This document shows positions 12,701 to 25,030 of a stretch of 64,000 nt of DNA, piece by piece. Numbering within the stretch: position 1 is the first letter of the stretch; every line of letters begins with the position of its first letter. Source of the stretch: Aquilaria yunnanensis (taxonomy: Eukaryota > Streptophyta > Magnoliopsida > Malvales > Thymelaeaceae); the NCBI GenBank assembly GCA_039654915.1, contig CM077595.1:87213501-87277500 (forward strand). The letters are read 5' to 3'. Position numbers and translations under genes: made by a program. The notes below the pieces were generated by a model. The model made no database searches. It was given only the letters and a program-made list of their open reading frames with translations, and was not told where the DNA came from.

Positions 12701-15700
12701 TCTTCAGTTCCACTTTCCGGAAAAGAAGAGTTGCCACCTGCTGTCTCTGCTACAAAGTCAGATCAGGAAGTTGAGCATGTAGTTCCTAAACCAGCAAGCA
12801 GAGCTGACACTGCCATTGATAGGGGGAAGGCTGTGGCACCTCAAGCTGCTGCAGCTGATCTTGGACAAGTTAAGAAGCCTGCACCAGCAAACTCTTCCCC
12901 CCAGACAAAAGATCCCAGTTCTACAAGAAAATATCATGGGCCACTTTTTGATTTTCCATTCTTTACTAGGAAGCATGACTCTTTTGGTTCAGCAGTGCCT
13001 AACAGTGGTAATAATCTCACTTTGGCATATGATGTTAAAGATCTCCTTTTTGAGGAAGGTGTAGAAGTATTGAACAAGAAAAGATCAGAGAACTTGAAAA
13101 AGATAACTGACTTGTTGGCTGTAAATTTGGAGAGGAAAAGGATTAGGCCAGACTTGGTCTTACGTTTGCAAATTGAAGAGAAAAAGCTTCGTCTTATAGA
13201 TCTTCAGGCTCGTTTGAGAGATGAGGTTGATCAGCAGCAACAGGAGATAATGACAATGCCTGACAGACCATACAGAAAATTTGTCCGCCTGTGTGAGCGC
13301 CAAAGATTGGAGCTGGCAAGACAAGTACAAGCAACCCAGAAAGCTGTGAGAGAAAAGCAACTGAAATCCATCTTCCAGTGGCGTAAGAAACTCCTGGAGG
13401 CTCATTGGTCCATTCGTGATGCTCGTACTGCACGAAACAGGGGAGTTGCCAAATATCATGAGAGAATGTTGAGAGAGTTTTCAAAGCGGAAAGATGATGA
13501 TAGGAACAAAAGGATGGAAGCCCTTAAGAATAATGACGTAGAGAGGTACAGAGAGATGCTGCTGGAGCAGCAGACAAGCATTCAAGGTGATGCTGCTGAG
13601 AGGTATTCTGTCCTTTCATCTTTCTTGACCCAAACAGAAGAGTATCTACAGAAACTGGGTGGTAAAATTACTGCTGCCAAGAATCAGCAAGAAGTTGAGG
13701 AGGCAGCAAATGCGGCTGCAGCTGCTGCACGGTTGCAGGCATGTTTTCTCCCCCAGTTTTCTGTTTTCATTGTTCCTGTGTTTTGGTTAATATTTTACTT
13801 TCATTTTTCAGCTGAACTTAATATTGGGAGAAACATCCAATTTAGTTTATGAGGGTACTGAGTTTTCTTCATCACTTTTTTGATATAAAAAGGGACTTTC
13901 TGAAGAAGAGGTTAGAGCAGCTGCAGCTTGTGCAGGAGAGGAAGTAATGATAAGAAATCAGTTTATGGAAATGAATGCCCCCAAGGATGGTTCATCTGTT
14001 AGCAAGTGAGCTGCTTGTGTTTGATTATGCTCTAATTTTTTTTAGACTGTTTCCATGACAGAGTATGCACATTCTCTTTCACATTATAACAGAACTAGTG
14101 GCTGATGACAGGTACTATAGTCTTGCACATGCCGTCAGTGAAAGAGTTTTAAGGCAACCATCAATGTTAAGAGCGGGAACATTACGAGACTATCAAATTG
14201 TAGGTTGCTTTGTTTGAGGACCTAATTTTCTCTCGGGAAGATTTTCTTTATTGAGGTAGAAGTTTATGGTTTCTATTTGTTTTCTTTTGGCAGGTTGGTT
14301 TGCAATGGATGCTTTCATTGTACAACAACAAACTAAATGGAATTTTAGCAGATGAGATGGGTCTTGGAAAGACTGTTCAGGTGGTTACTCTTTTTGAAGT
14401 GTGGTTAAACAAATCTTCTGTTATAGTAGTACTATTCTCCCTGGATTGTGTTGCAGTTTTGTTTATAAATTGATTGTGCCAACTTATGTTGTTAACTTGG
14501 TTGTTATTGTCTACCTTCCTTTGTAGGTAATGGCATTGATAGCTTATTTGATGGAGTTTAAAGGGAATTATGGGCCACACCTCATAATTGTCCCCAATGC
14601 TGTTCTGGTGAATTGGAAGGTTTGTTCTTCGGTATCTGCATCCGTTGGAGCAAAAATATATATTGGCTTTTTTTGTGATATTAATTAAAGGGTTTTGCAT
14701 GCAGAGTGAATTCCATAATTGGCTGCCGTCTGCGTCGTGCATCTTCTATGTTGGAGCTAAAGATCAACGCTCAAAATTATTTTCACAAGTAACAGATCAA
14801 GCTCAGCTGTTTGATTAATATTTTGGTGTCAGAACATGCCTAAGTTCCTTCTTGTTTTTGCACTTAAATCTGCTTTTATGTAGGAGGTTTCTGCAATGAA
14901 ATTCAATGTCCTTGTTACTACCTATGAATTTATCATGTATGATCGCTCCAAACTTTCAAAAATTGACTGGAAGTATATCATAATCGACGAAGCACAGCGA
15001 ATGAAAGACAGGGAGTCTGTTTTAGCCCGTGATCTTGATAGATATCGTTGCCAGAGGCGTTTACTTCTAACAGGAACTCCGTTACAGGTCTGCAAAAACT
15101 CTCTTATTTTGTAACATAGAGTTACATTCGTTTTATACTATTACAGAAATTCACATTTTGACTTATTTAGTTGCAACCTGAATTTTGGCATGTGGAGGAG
15201 GACATTGGTCAGCGATATAATTTTTTTGCATGATATGATTGGGTAAAAGCCATTCATAGAAAGTGGAATTTTGGAAACATTGCAGCCTTTGTTTGGGGTT
15301 ATAAAACCTTGTTTGTCATGTGTGGCATCTGTTTGCCAGCTTGGACATTGCTTGTTCACTCTTATTACGATTTGCAGAATGATTTGAAGGAGCTCTGGTC
15401 ACTTCTAAATCTACTGCTTCCTGAAGTTTTTGATAACCGTAAAGCATTTCATGATTGGTTTTCACAACCCTTCCAAAAGGAAGGCCCTGCACATAATGCA
15501 GAAGATGATTGGCTTGAAACAGAGAAAAAGGTGATTATTATCCACCGGCTTCATCAAATTTTGGAGCCTTTTATGCTCAGACGTCGTGTGGAAGATGTAG
15601 AAGGGTCACTCCCAGCAAAGGTGTGTGTAGTTATTAATGACTGATGTTCCATTTTGTTACATCAGTATTGTGAATCGCTTGGCCTTTTTGGTGTTGCAGG

Positions 15701-18700
15701 ATTCTATTGTTCTAAAATGCAGACTGTCAGCCATACAAAGTGCCATCTATGATTGGGTAAAAGCAACTGGTACTCTTCGAGTTGACCCTGAAGATGAGCA
15801 GCGCAGGGTTCAAAAGAACCCAATATACCAGGCGAAGGTATATAAAACTTTAAATAACAGGTGTATGGAGCTTCGAAAGACCTGCAACCATCCTTTGCTT
15901 AACTATCCATACTTCAGTGATCTTTCAAAAGATTTCCTTGTTGGGTCATGTGGAAAATTGTGGCTTTTGGACAGAATTCTTATAAAACTTCAGAGAACGG
16001 GGCATCGCGTGCTGCTATTTAGCACCATGACTAAGCTCCTTGATATCTTAGAGGAATATTTGCAGTGGAGGCGTCTTTTGTACAGACGTATAGATGGAAC
16101 GACAAGCTTGGAAGATCGTGAATCTGCCATTGTGGACTTCAACAGTCCTGGCTCCGATTGCTTTATCTTCTTGCTCAGTATTCGTGCTGCTGGGCGGGGT
16201 CTTAATCTCCAGAGTGCTGACACAGTGGTTATATATGATCCTGATCCAAACCCTAAGAATGAGGAACAGGCAGTTGCTAGAGCCCATCGAATAGGGCAGA
16301 CAAGGGAAGTCAAAGTGATTTATATGGAAGCTGTTGTGGACAAAATCTCTAGTCAGCAGAAAGAGGATGAATTGAGGAGCGGAGGTACACTTGATTCAGA
16401 GGATGACCTAGCTGGTAAGGATCGGTATGTGGGATCTATTGAGAGCCTAATTAGGAATAACATTCAGCAATACAAAATTGACATGGCTGATGAGGTCATC
16501 AATGCTGGTCGTTTTGACCAGAGAACTACACATGAAGAACGCCGTATGACTTTAGAGACATTATTGCATGATGAGGAGAGGTATCAGGAAACTGTTCATA
16601 ATGTTCCTTCCTTACATGAGGTTAATCGCATGATTGCCAGAAGTGAGGATGAAGTTGAGCTGTTTGATCAGATGGATGAAGAGCTGGATTGGACTGAGGA
16701 AATGACTAGTCATGAGCAGGTGCCCAGATGGCTCCGAACAAGTACGAAAGAGGTGAATACTGCTGTTGCCTCTTTGTCAAAGAAACCATCTAAAAACATC
16801 TTATCTAGTACCACCATTGGCGCAGAATCCAATGAAGTGGAACCTGAGAGGAAAAGAGGCAGACCACCTAAGGGGAAAAAACATCCCAACTATAAGGAGA
16901 CAGATGATGAAAATGGAGAATACTCTGAAGCAAGTTCTGATGAGAGAAATGGATACTCTGGGAATGAGGAAGAGGCAGAGATGGGAGATTTTGAAGATGA
17001 TGAACCCACAAATAGAGACCAATCAGAAGAAGAGGGTCCACTTTGTGATGATGGGTATGACTATACCCAGACATCAGACAATACTAGGAATGATAATGTG
17101 CTTGAAGAAGCTGGCTCCCCTGAGTCATCATTGGATGGTCGAACACCAGCACAAATGGTTTCCCCTGTCTCTCCACAGAAATTTGGATCTCTCTCTGCAT
17201 TAGATTCTAGGCCTGGCTCTGCTACAAAACGGCTGGTATGAGTCTTGGCATTTTAATTTATTTTCATTTATTACAATTGCTTCCACTATCTAATCTGTTA
17301 TTTTTACCAGTCTGATGAACTTGAGGAAGGGGAAATTGCCATGTCTGGAGAGTCCCACATGGACCACCAACAATCTGGGAGTTGGATGCATGAACGTGAT
17401 GAAGGTGAAGATGAACAAGTTCTACAACCCAAGATACGAAGAAAACGTAGTATTCGGCTTCGACCTCGTCATACTGTAGAAAGGCTGGAGGACAGGGCAT
17501 GCAGTGACACAACTCTTCGACGTGGTGATTCATCACTGTCACCTTTCCAACAATTAGACTACAAACATCAAACACAGCAAAGGAATGATAGTGAAACAAG
17601 AACATTGCGGGGGCGTAATGTTTTAAAGCATGATCCTGGCGATTCGTCTAAGAATAGACGGACCATGCAGTCAAGGAGGATTGCTAGCACATCAAAGCTG
17701 CATGCATCACCAAAGGCTGGTAGATTATTCGGTCCTTTGTCTGGTCCAGTTGATGATGTTGCTGAAGCATCTAGAGAGAGTTGGGATGGTAAAATATTTA
17801 ACACAAACGGGACTTCAAATTTTGGCACCAAGATGTCTGATGTTGTCCAAAGAAAGGTATGTTACTTGAGTGCAGTAGGGGGTTGTTTAATATGAGACCA
17901 ACTCCAGAGACATATCCTGATGCTGTAAAGATGTTACTTTTATAATGACATGTAGTTCTAGAGAGGTTTTTTGTTAGGTATTTCTGGAAGTGTATCTACG
18001 TTGAGCATAAATTCTTTTTTCATCTTTTTATTGGTTGGAAAAGACATATACTGGTTCATCTAAAAGTCATCATATTTGCAGTGCAAGAATGTGATTACCA
18101 AGCTCCAAAGAAGAATAGATAAGGAGGGCCAACATATTGTGCCATTGCTGACAGATCTTTGGAAGAGAATGGAAAATTCTGGTGGAAGCAATCATTTGGA
18201 TCTGCCAAAGATTGACCAACGAATTGACAGATTGGAGTACACTGGATTGATGGATCTTGTTGGTGATGTTCAGATAATGTTGAAAAGTGCAATGCATTTT
18301 TATTCCTTTTCACATGAGGTATGTATTCTGATATCAAGAGCAACCTTTATTCATTCATACACTAACATGCTTTGGTATGCCTTGGATGTTTATCCTTCGT
18401 ATCAAACTCTATTGGGCTTCTCCTTTATTGATTTCTGTTTTTCCTTCCTTACCCTGGAATGCCAATTGCGTTTGGCAGGTTAGATCTGAAGCAAGAAAAG
18501 TACACGACCTCTTTTTTGATATCCTGAAGATTGCATTTCCTGACACTGACTTCCGGGAAGCTAGAAATTCCCTATCCTTTTCATTCCCTATATCTGCATC
18601 TGCCTCTACCTCAATGCCATCCCCTAGATATGCAGCTGCTGGCCAAGGCAAGAGACCGAGGTTGATTAATGACATGGAGTCTGAGCAAGGCCTTATGAAG

Positions 18701-19126
18701 CAGCAGCGAATTGGCCATGCCCTGGAAGATACTAGAATCAGAGTGCACATACCTCAGAAGGAATCGAGGCCAGGGAGCGGCAGTGGCAATAGCCGAGAAC
18801 AATATCAGCAGGATGATTCTCCTGTTATGACGCATCCTGGGGAGCTGGTTATATGCAAGAAGAAGAGGAAGGACCGGGAGAAATCTGTTGCGAAGTCCAG
18901 GGCAGGATCATCAGGTCCGGTCTCTCCTGCTCTTGCTCGTGTTGTCCGGAGTCCAGTTGGACTTAACCCTAAAGATTCAAAGCCGATTCAGCAGGCTGCA
19001 CATCAACAACCATGGTCCAGTCCAGCTGCCCATCCAGTGAATGGTGCAAGTGGCAGTGTTGGTTGGGCCAACCCTGTAAAAAGATTAAGAACAGATGCTG
19101 GTAAAAGAAGGCCAAGCCATTTATGA
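9724..19126 (+). CDS. BRM: BRAHMA-type SWI/SNF chromatin-remodelling ATPase
   Basis: Nuclear Snf2-family ATPase, the catalytic subunit of plant BRM-type SWI/SNF complexes, which slides or evicts nucleosomes. Coding exons: 9724-9903, 10961-12253, 12413-13738, 13893-14005, 14112-14199, 14294-14380, 14527-14619, 14705-14788, 14884-15087, 15378-15620, 15700-17235, 17311-17856, 18082-18318, 18479-19126. They join in frame to 2225 codons; Arabidopsis BRM has about 2190. Order: Gln/Asn-rich N-terminus, QLQ (about 465-491), HSA (about 795-870), and ATPase with DEMGLGKT (1020-1027), DEAQ (1123-1126), LTGTPLQ and HRIGQTR (1433-1439). Then come SnAC (about 1455-1560), AT-hook RKRGRPPK (1621-1628), an acidic stretch, and a bromodomain (about 1932-2045), which should bind acetylated histone. 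Introns are GT-AG except intron 3 (13739-13892), which starts with GC. The start is the first ATG and its context MQSGGGG fits the family. It looks fully intact. Confidence 0.97.
10771..10795. repeat. 25-base G homopolymer in BRM intron 1
   Basis: An uninterrupted run of 25 G in intron 1 (9904-10960). Such a run is rare in AT-rich plant introns and could fold as a G-quadruplex. Its exact length is also the type of thing sequencing gets wrong. It does not touch coding sequence. Confidence 0.9.
12270..12282. repeat. 13-base C homopolymer in BRM intron 2
   Basis: A run of 13 C begins 17 bases after the exon 2 donor (12253/12254), within the short intron 12254-12412. If the intron were retained, translation would read through it and stop at 12302-12304. 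Confidence 0.9.
12472..12489 (+). repeat. CAG trinucleotide run in BRM exon 3
   Basis: Consecutive CAG codons encode a short polyglutamine stretch just after the QLQ region. A similar CAG run encodes Gln near the end of exon 1 (9871-9887). Both are candidates for length polymorphism. Confidence 0.85.
13739..13892 (+). other. BRM intron 3 with non-canonical GC donor
   Basis: Exon 3 must end at CAG (13738) to keep the frame and the conserved ARLQ/GLSEEE junction, so the intron starts GCATGT and ends AAAAAG. The only nearby GT (13743) would shift the frame. GC-AG introns are about 1% of plant introns. If retained, the frame stays open to a stop at 13850-13852, giving a protein cut before the ATPase. 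Confidence 0.85.
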
Positions 19127-19781
19127 ACTTGTAGGGGGGTAGTGGATCTCGTAGGGGGGAAAAAGGAAATATGTATAATTTTTTTGCAACTGGGTTTGAT
19201 TTTCTAATCTCAAAGTTGATCAGAGTTCAGATGATGTTAATATAGTGTAGGCCCTTCACAGATGTATACTTATCTTTCCTAGCTTTAATTCAGTAGTTTC
19301 TCGTCTGCTCCTTGCAGTTATTTCATTTGCCCTTGTGGGCTCCATATCCTGTACATTTTGTTCGATAAGAAAATCCCTAACATGCAAAATCCCTAACATG
19401 CTCTAGTCTCATGTCAGTTTCGACGGTACAGGTGATAGAGCTCCAAACGTTGTTGAAGATGCTGCTCTGGCCCTATCCTTTCGTGAAGTATTACTTTATG
19501 TTGGTGTAGAACTTGCTAACTTATTGTCATCTTATCCCAGTTTTTTTCAGGTGAACCATGAAATCTTGTTCATCTTTTTGCTAGCAAGATGGTGGTGGAA
19601 CCTGAGAACCCTGGGAAGGCTGAGACTGAAAACTATGACATTAATTCCATTATGGTCCCAATTGTATACTTGTTTACAACGATGATGGAAATCAACAGAT
19701 TTAGGGATTCAGAGTAAGAGAACTGAAAGCATCATGTACATAGACACTGAACGGCTTCAAGGTTTATAGACAAGCAAACTC
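19127..19781. other. Shared 3' intergenic space of BRM and the E2 gene
   Basis: The two stop codons are 655 bases apart and face each other, so both 3' UTRs and poly(A) sites lie here. No exact AATAAA was found at the expected place on either strand, which is common in plants. No other gene is seen. Confidence 0.6.
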
Positions 19782-21174
19782 TTATGGATCTGCCTGGACT
19801 ACCCCTGCATCATCACCGGAATCATACTCGGCTTCGCTCATCTCTTCGTTACTGGAAGAATGTTCATCCACTGAAGTAACTTCCTGTTCAGACTTGGCAT
19901 ATTTCTTGCAGTACTCTGAATGAAACGGTCGAAACAGTTTGTAAGAACAATAACATGATTTCGAGAAAACATGCTACGGCCCATGAGATGAACATCCACA
20001 TGCCTGATCAATTTCATAAAGCAACATCCACAAACAACATAAATTTATGCCTAGTGACGTTATCAACTCAACAATTTAAACTTGTGACTGCTAATAATTC
20101 AAACACCATCATAAGATGATAAGGATCAAACCTTTCACTATCTGTTCATACGATGGACGATCACTCATCATCAGAGCCGCTGCCTCGCCATTCAATGGGT
20201 CAGATGGGTTGGGGTACAGAAGAAGCTGGGGCAGGAAAACTTCAAACACATTCACCAGATCTACAGAATGTAATCACACAGATGTGACTCACAATACCTA
20301 TCTATTCTGGATTCTAGAATTGGTTTTTGTCCTCAAGCATGGTCAGAGATATACCAAACATGGGGCTCCAACTCTGATTAATAACATCTAAGCAAACGGA
20401 GCCCGACCTGAAACCACATACAGATCATGTTACCTGAATAGAGAACAACCGGATACAGGAAACTAGTTTCTATATACTCACATCTCATCTACATTTGGAT
20501 GATAGATCTTATTAACAAACCCTATTGAGGGAGACTTGTAGGGATATGAATCTGGTAACTCCACCCTTATTTTCCACACACCTCCCTGATAATGACCTGC
20601 CATAGGACACCATATTGCAGATAAGGCAGTGCCGCTCTTTACTTCTCCCCCAAAAAAAGGGAAAACAAGGTCTTCTCTTTTTATTCAATTTTATTGTATC
20701 AAGAAAATCTGAAGCTACTACTTATGTCTGCAAGACCATTAAGCAAATAGCTAATCTTCATCTATTACGAGAACAAAGTTGAATTAAATAGGAAGAAATT
20801 TGGAAGACTTTATGAATCTTAAACAGAACTTAATCGAATACTGAAAATAATGATCCTGATTCTAATTTCTCAACAAACAATAAAACCAGAAGATTTAAAA
20901 TGAAAAAAATTACACTACAGGAAAAGTAGGGATGGTTTACTTTCATTGGGGCCATGGAAACGTACATAGAATTCTTGCATTCCATCGTTGATCATCTCCA
21001 CCTTGTAATCACTCATCATCCTAGAAACAGAACAAACCAGAAATAAAAGAGACAGAAAAAAAGAAGGGAAAAATCTAATCAAACCCCAGTAAGATAATCA
21101 TTTAAAGATGGTAATCGAATGGGAATTAACAGTTTCATCAAGTCCATCTCCCTGCGCTTGCTCGGTGAAGACAT
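19782..21174 (-). CDS. UBC4/5/6: UBC4/5/6-type ubiquitin-conjugating enzyme E2
   Basis: A ubiquitin-conjugating E2 that takes ubiquitin from E1 on its active cysteine and passes it on with E3 ligases. It belongs to the plant UBC4/5/6 group, related to animal UBE2H and yeast Ubc8. Coding exons in transcript order: 21131-21174, 20941-21020, 20482-20596, 20355-20407, 20132-20260, 19782-19915. All have GT-AG introns and together give 184 codons plus stop, matching the family length. It opens [15 protein letters not shown], has the HPN motif at 74-76 and the catalytic cysteine C85 in [11 protein letters not shown]. The UBC fold is followed by the family's acidic Ser/Glu/Asp tail ending QADP. The frame is intact and the gene is convergent with BRM. 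Which of the three paralogues it matches best cannot be settled by eye; its place beside BRM favours UBC6. Confidence 0.95.
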
Positions 21175-21313
21175 GATTTGCTTTCTTCAGAGAGAAAGAG
21201 AGGGAGGGAGGAACAGAACAGAGCAGTGCTTCAGGAGAGGCAGATATGGTTCAGACAAAATGACTGAAACTGGGAAGATAACACAATTTATCTTCTTGGC
21301 TCCAGCACCAACA

Positions 21314-21321
21314 GTTTATAG
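21314..21321 (-). promoter_or_regulatory. Candidate TATA box of the E2 gene
   Basis: On the - strand, CTATAAAC lies about 140 bases upstream of the E2 start codon. Between them is a CT-rich leader (complement of the GAGAGAAAGAGAGGGAGGGA tract at 21190-21210), a common plant 5' UTR feature. Initiation about 30 bases downstream of the box would give a roughly 110-base leader. Confidence 0.5.
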
Positions 21322-21530
21322 TTGTAATAATTCTGTTTTTTTTCTCCTAGTTCCACTCCGTAAATAAAAAACTGCTCATTTTTCAAGTATTTCAAGTACT
21401 GCGGGGATGATCGCTTTTCTGGGTATATTGTGCAGGTTGCCACAAACATTTTCACGTCATTTCAAATCTGCACTAGCCTAGCTAACACGACCACATATTC
21501 TATCTATCTTTTTGTTTTTATTTGTTTTTT

Positions 21531-22701
21531 GGGTAAGATCTACTGAATGTTACTTAGCTTATTTTTTTTATCTAAAATGGGTACTTTAGCTTAAGATTGT
21601 CCTACGGAGGTACATTTACTCCTATTGTGCATCCCAATCAACTACTTTCCTTCTATAATAGCTTTAAGTCCGACAAAAATAGTTGGCATGGCTTAAAAAA
21701 AATACTAAAATAAATCACAAAATAACAATTGTAGTCCTCCTTTAACTTTTTCAATTAACACTTTTAAACCCTAAAATTCTAAATCCATGGCTTATGCTCT
21801 TACTGGTTTTTCTTCCTCAGCAATTTCCCAATCGGAACCAAATCAATCAATTCAAAATCCACAAACTTTGGATAATGCTAAAATCAAGCTTTGTAGCCTC
21901 GCCCTTACGTTGCTAGGCTTTGTAGCCTGGTATCCGAGAATACGCACGATCTTCATCCTTCATGATAAGAGGCTTGACTCTTTAGCAGCGGTGCACCTCT
22001 ATGACTCTGAGTTTATGGGCTTAATCTATTAATCGAGCCCTTGATGCCGCCTTGCAATCCACTACTCCTCGAAGCCGCCTTCCAAGTTCCGCCACCAATC
22101 AAGGGTTCATGGACAAGGAAAATTTCATCGGAGAATCGAAGAATCTTATCGATGCACCTAGGTTTAATTTCCTTGGCTCAATCAAAGCTGCTAATGGGTA
22201 ATCGGAGAATCGCCAACCTCCACGAATTCTTCTTCAATTCATCGTGCGAGGCATATGCGAAGAAGCAAAGGAGTGGAGCGGTGGCGTTGGGGGGTTTCGG
22301 GTCTTCGGGCAGTTGGTTGGGCTGGTAACTAGAGGCTGGGTGGGTGGGAAGCTGAGTTGGTGGCTGAAGGGTGGCCGGTGGTTGGGTTGGCGGTTGGGCT
22401 GGTGGCTAGTAGTATAGATGAAATATTAGGGTTTTAGGGATATAATTGAGTTGAGTAGAAGTGTAAAGACTAAAATTAGTGTTTGAAACAGTTTGAGCAC
22501 TACTAGTGTTATTTTATGATTTATTTTATTATTATTTTTATGTCATATCAGTATTTTCTGTCAGACATAACTATGAAATTAACGGAAAGTATCTAGATAG
22601 GACGCACATTAAGATATAAGGTACCTCAATAGGACAATTCGAAGGTAATATACTCAATTAAGACAAAAAAAAAACTAAGTGACCCCCGGTGAATTTTACC
22701 C
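21531..22701. mobile_element. Non-autonomous MULE-like TIR element, complete
   Basis: The left end GGGTAAGATCTACTGAATGT pairs with the complement of the right end GGTGAATTTTACCC. The subterminal ACTTAGCTTATTTTTT blocks also face each other. It is flanked by TTTGTTTTTT (21521-21530) and TTTATTTTTT (22702-22711), a 10-base duplication with one mismatch, although the flanks are T-rich. A Mutator-type origin follows from the TIR and duplication length. The interior (about 21787-22400) is GC-richer, with an 81-codon and a 95-codon open frame that I do not recognise, so captured host DNA is possible. Confidence 0.65.
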
Positions 22702-23890
22702 TTTATTTTTTTTAAGCAGAAGCTTCTTTACAAGCTATAAAGCCTGTAGGGTTTACATATATAAGGGGAATAGGAAAATGCTTTCTTTTTTGGATTTGAA
22801 AGATATCTGAATCAGAAGTGGAGGTTGAAAGTAAACTCTGAACCTTCACCTATGCCCTTTAATTAGCTACTTTACTTAGTGGCCATGGCTATGTCCATCT
22901 GAATGAAAGTGCAACCTCAGTTTCTTAAGCAAATTGCATCAAAAGTCCTAAACATTTAATGCTTATTGTAAATTGGTCCTTAGCATCCATTTCATTGCAT
23001 ATTGATCCTAAATATTTTTAATTCATTGTTTATTGGTTCCTAACATTTAAGAAAAAAATTGAATTGGCAAAGAAACATGACACATACAGAACAAAAACTA
23101 GCAATTTAAAGTATCCATTAACTATAAAAAAATTTATGATACAAACTAAATTTATGGGAAGATAGCTAATTATCAAATACTTTGAATTCTAAATTATAAT
23201 TTAAACTGTTTAGTAATTGTCTTCGTATACATTTGATATGCACCATATTTTTTTTTATAGTTGTTGACACCCAATTTCGTCCGACCAATTTTTTTTTTAA
23301 AAAAAATTAATTAAAAATTAAAAATAATTAATTGATTATTATACAAAGAGAAAGAGAAAATTAAAAAAATTTTTGGAGGGGCATTTTGTTAAGTTAATAT
23401 CTATGTGTGTATATAAAAAAAAATTATTATTAATTAATTATTGATTAATTAATTATTATTATTACTGAAAAAATTTTAATTAAGTTAATTAGTTTAAAAT
23501 ACATTTTGTTTTATAAGGGTTTAGTTAAAAAATGATATATGTGTGTATATATGTATGTATGAAATACAAAAGAAAACTCCATAAAAAATGACAAAATTGA
23601 AAAGTTTGGGGTAAAAATGACAAAATTGAGAAATTTGAGAAAATTTGACAAAATCTGAAAAATTCCGGGAGAATTTTGTAATTTTTCACGTCATTTTTGG
23701 GCCAAACAGACGTTTTTGGCCCAAATTGACAGAAAAGACAACATTGTCTCAATCAGAAGTTTCAGGAACATCCCCAAAGTCAAAGAGACGTAAAGGACTG
23801 AAACTGTCATTTTACCAAATTAAGAGATAAGTCTGTTTTTAATTAAATTTCGAATTTTTTTTAATTAATGGAATTCAAGGCCCCTTCCCC

Positions 23891-23899
23891 TATAAATAG
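23891..23899 (+). promoter_or_regulatory. LTR TATA box
   Basis: TATAAATAG within a C-rich context is the expected U3/R boundary signal of the LTR at 23262-26062. The related - strand LTR near 3270 has the same TATAAATAG. Confidence 0.65.
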
Positions 23900-24587
23900 A
23901 GGTGAAATCTGCGAAGAAAGAAAGAAAAAAAGAAAGATTGGAGCTCTTTATGAAAAAAAGAAAAACTGTAGCTTAGTCCCTTGCCTCTTCTCCCTCTTCC
24001 CAGAAAACCTGAACTTTCTCCTTGTGCTGCTGTCACCCTCCGTTTGCCATCCAACAATTTCCAATAAACACCGTCACCGATTCCGTTTCACTTTGCCGTT
24101 TCTACCTCCGTCACGCCGCTGTCGCTGTCATCCAGCCACCTCCGTCGCCGTCTCTCCAGTCTCGCCAGTCACGCCGTCGCCCACGCCACGCCGTCAGTTC
24201 CATCCCTCACCTTCCGCTGCACGTCGCTACCGTCCCGTACGCGACCTCCGTTATCTTCATCCCACGCATCGCCACCACCCCGTCCTGCGGCCGTTTCCAC
24301 CTCCGTCTCGTCAGCTCGTCGCCGACGAAGCCAGCCCAGGTCGCCACCAGTCCCATCAACACCGGAGAAGACGAATCGAAGATGAAACCGTATCGTGATC
24401 CGTTTCAGACCCGGATCCAACCCGATTTCTGACCCATCAATTTTGGTATAACCCCGTTTTAATTCCCTTTTCCTTCTGTTTCGTTCGTACAAGTCACTGA
24501 TATCTTTTATTAGGCTATTAACAGCAAACTTTGAGTGTTTATTTTTCATTTTTGTTTTCTTTTTTTTTTTTTTTTTTTTTTATTTTT

Positions 24588-25030
24588 ATGGAAGGTTATA
24601 CCTCCTACCTTTTATTTTTTTAATTGGATGGCCAAAAAGCCCCACTTTTCTTTATTTATTTAATTTCCTGCAATTATTTAATTTTTGCACTTTTATTTTT
24701 TTTTTATGGAAGGTTATACCTCCTACTTTTTTTATTGGATGGCCAAAAAGCCTCACTTTTCTTTATTTATTTAATTTCTGCAATTATTTAATTTATGCAT
24801 GTTTATTTTATATGGAAGGTTATACCTTCTATTTTTTTTTTATTCTAAGTGGATGGCCAAAAAGCCCCACTTTTATTTATTTATTTAATTTCGTGTAATT
24901 ATTTAATTTATGCACTTTAATTTTTTTATGGAAGGTTATACCTCCTACCTTATATTTTAAGTGGATGGTAAAAAGCCCCACTTTTTCTTCATTTATTTAA
25001 TTTCCTGTAATTTACTTTATGCAATTATGT
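24588..25030 (+). repeat. Four tandem copies, unit 106-118 bp, inside the LTR
   Basis: ATGGAAGGTTATACCTYCTA recurs at 24588, 24706, 24812 and 24928. Each copy is followed by T-rich sequence, GGATGGCCAAAAAGCC(C)CACTTTT, TTTATTTATTTAATTTC and a TGCA.TTTA stretch. The last copy has a short deletion in the GGATGG..AAAAGCC block. Confidence 0.9.

Noticed and set aside
15637..15699. Apparent ATG start of a separate 534-codon protein inside BRM
   Set aside because: The ATG lies in intron 10; the conserved sequence begins at the acceptor before 15700, and the helicase motifs continue from upstream exons.
23868..24549. Open frames up to 176 codons on both strands
   Set aside because: GC-rich R/U5-like part of the solo LTR; Pro/Ser/Arg-rich translations without domain motifs.
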